From Hordeum vulgare subsp. vulgare (taxonomy: Eukaryota > Streptophyta > Magnoliopsida > Poales > Poaceae), in contig NC_058521.1 of the NCBI RefSeq assembly GCF_904849725.1, positions 145,604,744-145,668,743 of the forward strand: DNA of 64,000 nucleotides, read 5' to 3'. The translations under genes and the position numbers were made by a program. Within the stretch, counting starts at the first letter, position 1; each line of letters starts with the position of its first letter. Below, piece by piece: positions 58,604 through 64,000 of the stretch. The notes below the pieces were generated by a model. The model ran no database searches, had not been told where the DNA came from, and worked only from the letters and a program-made list of their open reading frames with translations.

Positions 58604-59250
58604 ACTTAGGCGACTCTGGATCGCAGCTAAGTCCCCGAGTGCGGCTGTTAGCGCACACTCGGAGAGAATTTTTTGACATAGGCGATTCTGGATCGCAGCT
58701 AAGTCCCCGAGTGCGGCTGTTAGCGCACACTTGGAGAGAATTTTTGACTTAGGCGATTCTGGATCGCAGCTAAGTCCCCGAGTGCGGCTGTTAGCGCACA
58801 CTCGGAGATAATTTTTTGACTTAGGCGATTCTGGATCGCAGCTAAGTCCCCGAGTGCGACTGTTAGCGCACACTCGGAGAGAATTTTTTTGACTTCGGCG
58901 ATTCTGGATCGCAGCTAAGTCCTCGAGTGCGGCTGTTAGCGCACACTCGGAGAGAACTTTTGACTTAGGCGATTCTGGATCGCAGCTAAGTCCCCGAGTG
59001 CGGCTGTTAGCGCACACTCGGAGAGATTTTTTTGACTTAGGCGATTCTGGATTGCAGCTAAGTCCCCGAGTGCGGCTGTTAGCGCACACTCGGAGAGAAT
59101 TTTTGACTTAGGAGGTTCTGGATCATAGCTCAGTCCCCGAGTGCGGCTGTTAGCGCACACTCGGAGAGAATTTTTGACTTAGGCGATTCTGGATCGCAGC
59201 TAAGTCCCCGCGTGCGGCTGTTAGCGCACACTTGGAGAGAATCTTTTTTT
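58541..59250. repeat. Tandem array of about ten 71-73 bp units, 3' region of J
   Basis: Units begin near 58541, 58612, 58684, 58755, 58827, 58900, 58971, 59043, 59114 and 59185. Each holds the inverted repeat CCGAGTG...CACTCGG around a 14-16 base loop. A minus-strand ORF of repeated 24-residue peptides reads through the array only because 72 is a multiple of three. Hypervariable tandem repeats in this place are characteristic of Tat elements. Confidence 0.95.
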
Positions 59251-59354
59251 TAGACTGGAGTCTGCAAACGCGGAAGAATTTTGGACCTACAAAAAATCAG
59301 TCTGCTTTGTATTACTTCAATGATACTTGTTCTTTGCATTGCTTCCGTCGGCGG

Positions 59355-62300
59355 TCACGTGAAGAAGCGCTTCAGGAGATCTCCGTTCCATGCTCGCGGC
59401 TCGTCCGTTTCCCTGTCGAGGTTGTAGAGTCGATATGCTCCGTTGTTCAGCACCTTAGAGATGATGAAGGGTCCTTCCCAGGCGGGAGTCAACTTGTGAG
59501 ACCTCTGCTGGTCCACTCGGAGCACCAGGTCACCTGCTTGGAATGTGCAACTCCTGACGTGCCGCACGTGAAAACGCCGCAGATCTTGTTGATAAATTGT
59601 TGAGCGAGTCAGTGCCATCTCACGCTCTTCTTCTAGTAGATCCACTTCGTCTTGCCTGGCCTGCTCCGCTTCGGCTTCAGAGAAGAGTTCGACTCATGGA
59701 GAGTTGTGAAGCAAGTCGCTCGGAAGGACTGCCTCTGCTCCATAAACGAGGAAGAACAGGGATCGCCATGTAGATCTATTCGGAGTTGTGCGGAGGCCCC
59801 ACAACACCGAAGGCAGCTCGGTGACCCACGCGCCGGCGGCATGTCCAACTTCTCGCAGGAGTCGAGCCTTCAACCCTTGAAGAATAAGTCCGTTCGCCCG
59901 CTCTACTTGCCCGTTGGTTTGAGGGTGCGCCACAGATGCAATATCCACTCGGATACCTTGGCCTATGCAAAAACCTTTGAATCTGTCCGAGTCAAAGTTT
60001 GTGCCATTGTCAGTGATTATGCTGTGCGGGACTCCGAATCTGGAGATGATGTCTCTGACAAATTTGATGGCCGTAAGGGCGTCGAGCTTCTTGATGGGCT
60101 TGGCTTCAATCCACTTGGTGAACTTGTCGACTGCCACCAACAGATGAGTGAATCCCCCTTGGCCTGTTCTGAATGGACCGACTGTATCTAATCCCCACAC
60201 TGCGAACAGCCAAACAAGAGGGATTGTTTTCAACGCAGATGTTGGCTTGTGGGACTTGTTCCAATAGAACTGACAGCCTTCGCATCGGTCGACCATATCC
60301 TTTGCCATTTCATTCGCCTGCAACCAGAAGAAGCCAATTCTGAATGCTTTGGCGACGATTGCTCTTGAGGAGGCATGAAGGCCGAAAGTTCCTGAGTGAA
60401 TTTCTTCCATGATTAACTGTCCCTCCTCAGGGGAGATGCATCGCCGAAGGACACCTGAAACACTTTCCTTGTACAACTGGCCATCAATGACGGTGAAGGA
60501 CTTCGACCTATGGACGATCTGCCTCGCTTGGACTTCGTCCTCTGGTAATTCTTGCCTCAGGATGTATGCAATGAACGGCACAGTCCAATCGGGGATGATA
60601 GCAAGAATCTCCACGATCAAATCAACCACAGCGGGGACCTCGACTTCAGTCGGATCTGTTGAGCTCTTCGGTTGTACCGGTTCCTCTGTAAAGGGGTCTT
60701 CTTTCACCGAAGGGAGATGTAGGTGCTTGAGGCAGACATCACTCGGGACTGGTCTCCGAGTGGATCCGAGTTTTGCCAACTCATCAGCTGCTTGGTTCTT
60801 CAGTCGCGGAACATGGTGAAGTTCCACACCTTCAAACTTCTTCTCGAGCTTCCTTACTGCGTTGCAGTATGCAGTCATAGTGGGGTTCCTGACATCCCAC
60901 TCCTTCATCACTTGATTAACCACCAAATCTGAATCGCCATAAACCATCAGGCGACGGACGCCGAGTGTGATGGCCATGCGCAATCCGTAAAGGAGAGCTT
61001 CATACTCTGCCTCATTGTTGGAGGAATCGAAATGTATCTGCAACACATACTTAAGCTTATCACCTTTCGGCAATATGATCACTACGCCGGCGCCGGAGCC
61101 ATTCAGCATCTTGGACCCGTCGAAGAACATAGTCCAATGAGCCGAGTAGATGTGAGTCGGTTGCTGTTGTTCTACCCATTCTGCTATGAAGTCAGCCAGG
61201 GCTTGAGACTTTATAGCCTTCTTGGCTTCAAACTTGATGTCACGGTATAACATCTCCATAGCCCACTTCGCCATTCGGCCTGATGCGTCTCGATTGTGGA
61301 GGATTTCCGACAACGGAGCATCAGAAACGACAGACACCGAGTGGTCTTGGAAATAGTGAGCCACCTTCTTTGCAGTCATGTAGATCCCATAAATAAGCTT
61401 TTGATAATGGGGATACCTCTGCTTGGAGGGAGTCAGGACTTCGGAGACATAATATACTGGCCGCTGAACCTTGTACGCTTTGCCTTCTTCTTCACGTTCG
61501 ACTGTAAGAACAGTGCTGATGAATTGATTTGTAGTCGCGATGTACAGAAGAAGGGGTTCTTTACTGAGCGGGGCAGTAAGAACCGGCTGGGTGGAAAGCA
61601 GGGCTTTGAGGTCGTCGAATGCAATCTGGGCTTCGTCTGTCCACTCGAAAGTATCTGATTTCTTCATGAGTCGGTACAGAGGTAATCCCTTCTTGGTGAG
61701 TTGAGCGATAAACCTACTCAGAACCGCTAGGCAACCTGTGAGCCTTTGAACATCATGTATTCTAACCGGCTGCTCCATTCGGACGATGGTCCTGATCTTT
61801 TCGGGGTTGACATCGATTCCTCGTTCGGAAACGAAGAAACCGAGTAACTTTCCGCTGGGAACACCGAATGAACACTTGGCAGGGTTGAGCTTCATATCGT
61901 ACCTACGAAGGTTGGCGAATGTTTCTGCCAAGTCAGTCAGCAGGTCGGAACCTTTGCGTGACTTGACTACGATATCGTCCATATATGCCTCCACATTTCG
62001 ACCGATCTGGTCAAGGAGGCATTTCTGGATCATGCGCATAAAAGTTGCTCCTGCATTCTTCAAACCGAATGGCATAGTGATGTAGCAGAAACACCCGAAT
62101 GGGGTGATGAAGGCTGTTTTTATTTCATCGGGACCATACAGACGGATCTGATGATAGCACGAATAGGCATCAAGGAATGATAAACGCTCGCAACCCGCAG
62201 TCGAATCGACAATTTGATCAATGCGGGGGAGCGGGAAATGATCTTTCGGGCAGACCTTATTGAGATGCTTGAAGTCGATGCACATACGAAGGGACGTGTC

Positions 62301-62567
62301 CTTCTTGGGCACCATGACAACATTGGCGAGCCACTCGGAGTGGTGTACCTCACGAATGAAGTTGGCTGCCAAAAGTTTAGCCACCTCCTCTCCGATTGCC
62401 TTCCTTTTGTGCGCGGCGGACCGACGCAAGCGTTCTCGGACGGGCCGAGCGGTAGGATCCACATGCAGTCGGTGCTCAGCCAACTCCCTGGGTACACCTG
62501 GCATGTTAGCAGGCTTCCATGTGAAAATGTCCCAGTTCTCACGGAGGAATTGGATGAGCTCGGCTTC
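59355..62567 (-). pseudogene. Element J pol: RT, two RNase H domains, integrase
   Basis: One minus-strand frame covers the enzymes. From the Met at 62504: RT with MCIDFKHLN, catalytic Asp near residue 112 (FLDAYSCYH) and YMDD near 174-177. A first RNase H (about 320-400) lacks the usual first Asp and Glu. An archaeal-like RNase H follows (about 455-580) with Asp 463 (FFDGSK), Glu 501 (NNEAEYEAL), Asp 525 (GDSDLVV) and Asp 575 (NQAADELAK). Integrase comes next, with a zinc region (HSGTFGLH, CEGC) and a DD35E core near 774, 833 and 869. A TGA at 59694-59696 cuts off the last part, which stays open to 59355 and carries the AWEGPF C-terminal motif. A TAG at 62568 separates it from protease. Apart from these, it is intact. 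Confidence 0.9.
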
Positions 62568-63353
62568 CTATTTTGGATCAAGGGTGGTGGAGATGTTCGT
62601 CGGGGCGGCGGTGTCGTCCGTCGGGTGGATGCTGACTTTCTTCGTGTCGCCCGCCGACTGGAATGCGTACTCCGAAGCTGGCTTCTTCGAACGCATCAAG
62701 TCAGCGGGGTCGGCCGTCTTCTTGTACTCATCCAGCTCGAGGATAGCCATCTGCTCATCGGTAATCCGCGACCCCTGCTGCACACACTCTTCGGCCCGTT
62801 GCCGATTGCCTGTGATGGTGATCACACCTTTGGGACCCGACATCTTCAGCTTCAAATAAACGTAACATGGATGGGCCATGAAACGTGCATACGCCGGACG
62901 GCCCAGAATCGCATGGTATGCACTTTGGAAGTCCACCACCTCGAATGTCAGGTTTTCCTTGCGGAAGTTCTTGTCGGAGCCGAAAACAACGTCTAACGCG
63001 ATCTGGCCGAGTGACTTGGCCTTTCGTCTTGGGACGACTCCGTGGAACTGCATGCTGCTCTCGCTAAGTTTGGACATCGTAATGCCCATCCCCTTGAGAG
63101 TGTCAGCATACATGATGTTCAAGCCGCTGCCGCCATCCATGAGGACTTTGCGCAGTCGGACTCCTTCCACCATCGGGTCGACTACCAGAGCCTGCCTCCC
63201 CGGGGTGGGTATGTGTGCTGGATGATCCGACTGATCAAAGGTGATCGCAGTCTGAGACCATTTGAGGAACGTGGGGTTGGTCGGGGTGGCCATGTTCACC
63301 TCCCTGTTCACCAGCTTCAGTCGACTCTTGCTTTCCACGTCAGCAAAAATCAT
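62568..63353 (-). pseudogene. Element J protease region
   Basis: The frame is the same as pol. The first Met used is at 63353, but the frame is open further upstream into gag, so the Met is probably internal. The aspartic protease motif is LMDGGSGLNIMY near residue 72, with the matching ILGRPAYARF near residue 150. The region ends at TAG 62568-62570, probably a CAG-to-TAG change, just before the RT part. As in relatives, gag, protease and pol would be one polyprotein cut by this enzyme. Confidence 0.85.
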
Positions 63354-64000
63354 TAATGTTGCGTGGACTTGGGGGAACGGATCCTCCTTGTCCTCATCAT
63401 CCTGCTCGTTGTCCTTTTCACTCGGCTACCCTTCGCCGAACCCTTGGATCAGGAGGCGACAATGCCGAGTGGTGTGCTTCGGGAATATGGCGTTGCCTTC
63501 TTCATCCTTCTTCGTGTGGATCGGACACGGCTGATCCAGGATGGAGTTCCCGAACTGCTTCTTCTTGGGGGTATACTCAGCTTTCCCCTTGCCCTTGAAC
63601 TTGGCATTTGTAACGGCAGCTGCCTCTGCCTGCAGAGTGGACGGAGCTTTCTGCTTTTGCTTCCGATTGTTGTCCCATCTCCGTCGGCGACTGCCTTGTG
63701 CTTGCCGCTACGTATGCGGTCTTCTTCTTCGCCATTTGCATAGCGTGTGGCTATCTCCATCATCTTGCTCATGGAGATGTCGCCTGTCCGACCAAACTTT
63801 AGGTACAGATCTCTGTACCGCACGCCTGCCTTGAATGCGCAGACTGCTTGATGCTCAGTGACGTTCTCCACCGTGTGGTAGAGGGTCGTCCAGCGCTGGA
63901 TGAAATCGCGCAGGGGCTCATTCTGCTTCTGGATGCAGTGCTGGAGCTCCACGAGACCAGCAGGGCGTTTGCACGTGCCTTCGAAGGTCCTCATGAACAC
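63354..64000 (-). pseudogene. Element J gag, partial
   Basis: The start lies beyond the window. The visible part has the retrotransposon gag core (LQHCIQKQNEPLRDFIQRW, then AFKAGVRYRDLY), a Lys-rich linker, and a knuckle-like stretch with Cys/His residues near 63480-63530. An apparent one-base deletion near 63674 and a TAG at 63426-63428 interrupt the frame leading to protease. Without these, gag and pol would be in one frame, as is usual for the lineage. Confidence 0.8.

Larger units (their letters stand above)
53741..64000 (-). mobile_element. Element J: Tat-lineage gypsy, nearly complete coding region
   Basis: J reads on the minus strand and runs off the right edge. Along the element: gag (from 64000 leftward), protease, RT, degenerate RNase H, archaeal-like RNase H, integrase, tandem-repeat array, an antisense spliced gene, 3' LTR (53741-54272). 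The second RNase H, the antisense Transposase_28-type gene and the 3' tandem repeats together place it in the Tat lineage (Grande/RIRE2/Retand relatives). Only a few lesions break gag-pol, so it is the youngest-looking element in coding terms. Confidence 0.88.

Noticed and set aside
58577..59160. Minus-strand ORF with repeated 24-residue units (CANSRTRGLSC)
   Set aside because: It reads through the 72 bp tandem array, whose length is a multiple of three; no start context or domain.
58541..59250. CRISPR-like regularly spaced repeats
   Set aside because: The units are contiguous 72 bp tandem copies without unique spacers, in a plant retroelement.
62214..63234. Plus-strand ORFs up to 260 codons opposite J pol
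   Set aside because: Shadow frames of the minus-strand polyprotein with no domain of their own.

Overview
The window looks like a heterochromatic intergenic block from a Triticeae-type grass (wheat, Aegilops, barley or rye). The evidence is the repeat content: BARE/Angela/WIS copia LTRs beginning TGTTGGAAATATG, Athila-type gypsy LTRs beginning TGATAAGTCTCC or TGATATGTCC with a tRNA-Asp primer site, a SIRE/Maximus-like copia element with 2.6 kb LTRs, large-LTR gypsy derivatives, and a Tat-lineage gypsy element. Almost every base can be assigned to one of ten LTR retrotransposons. I see no host gene, rRNA, tRNA gene or CRISPR array. Element letters A-J and M are labels used only here; family names come from remembered sequence features and were not searched.

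Layout. 1-5061: element A, a gypsy derivative on the minus strand with a 4.2 kb LTR and a leader ORF of unknown function. 5062-7864: the 3' part of Athila-type element B (plus strand), cut by A. 7907-17180: element C, an Athila-type gypsy on the minus strand with decayed gag-pol and a truncated 3' LTR. 17181-30640: element D, a gypsy derivative on the plus strand whose LTR is split by element M (17377-28130), a complete but pol-less copia element with target duplication TAAAG. 30641-48227: element E, a decayed BARE/Angela-type copia on the minus strand. It carries a solo C-type LTR (32761-34283, duplication GCGCC) in its pol region and a second BARE-type element, F (38380-47073, plus strand, duplication TTGGG), in its 5' LTR. 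48228-49512: the leader of a third BARE-type copy, G. 49513-51620: a SIRE/Maximus-like LTR fragment, H. 51621-53740: Athila-type remnant I. 53741-64000: element J, a Tat-lineage gypsy on the minus strand that runs off the right edge.

How the parts work. Only J still has near-complete coding capacity: gag, aspartic protease, reverse transcriptase, a degenerate RNase H followed by an archaeal-like RNase H, and integrase, broken by a few point lesions. J also carries an antisense spliced gene of the Transposase_28 (putative gypsy-type) family and a roughly 72 bp tandem array in its 3' region. M, A and D show no polymerase in this window and would need enzymes in trans. B, C, E-I are decayed.

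Most worth a second look: the homologous leader ORFs of A and D, which begin alike and carry a dsRNA-binding-domain-like pattern; the phase-consistent introns of J's antisense gene; the different palindrome arrays at the same place in two related copia LTRs (M and H); and the repeated polypurine tracts in M and C.
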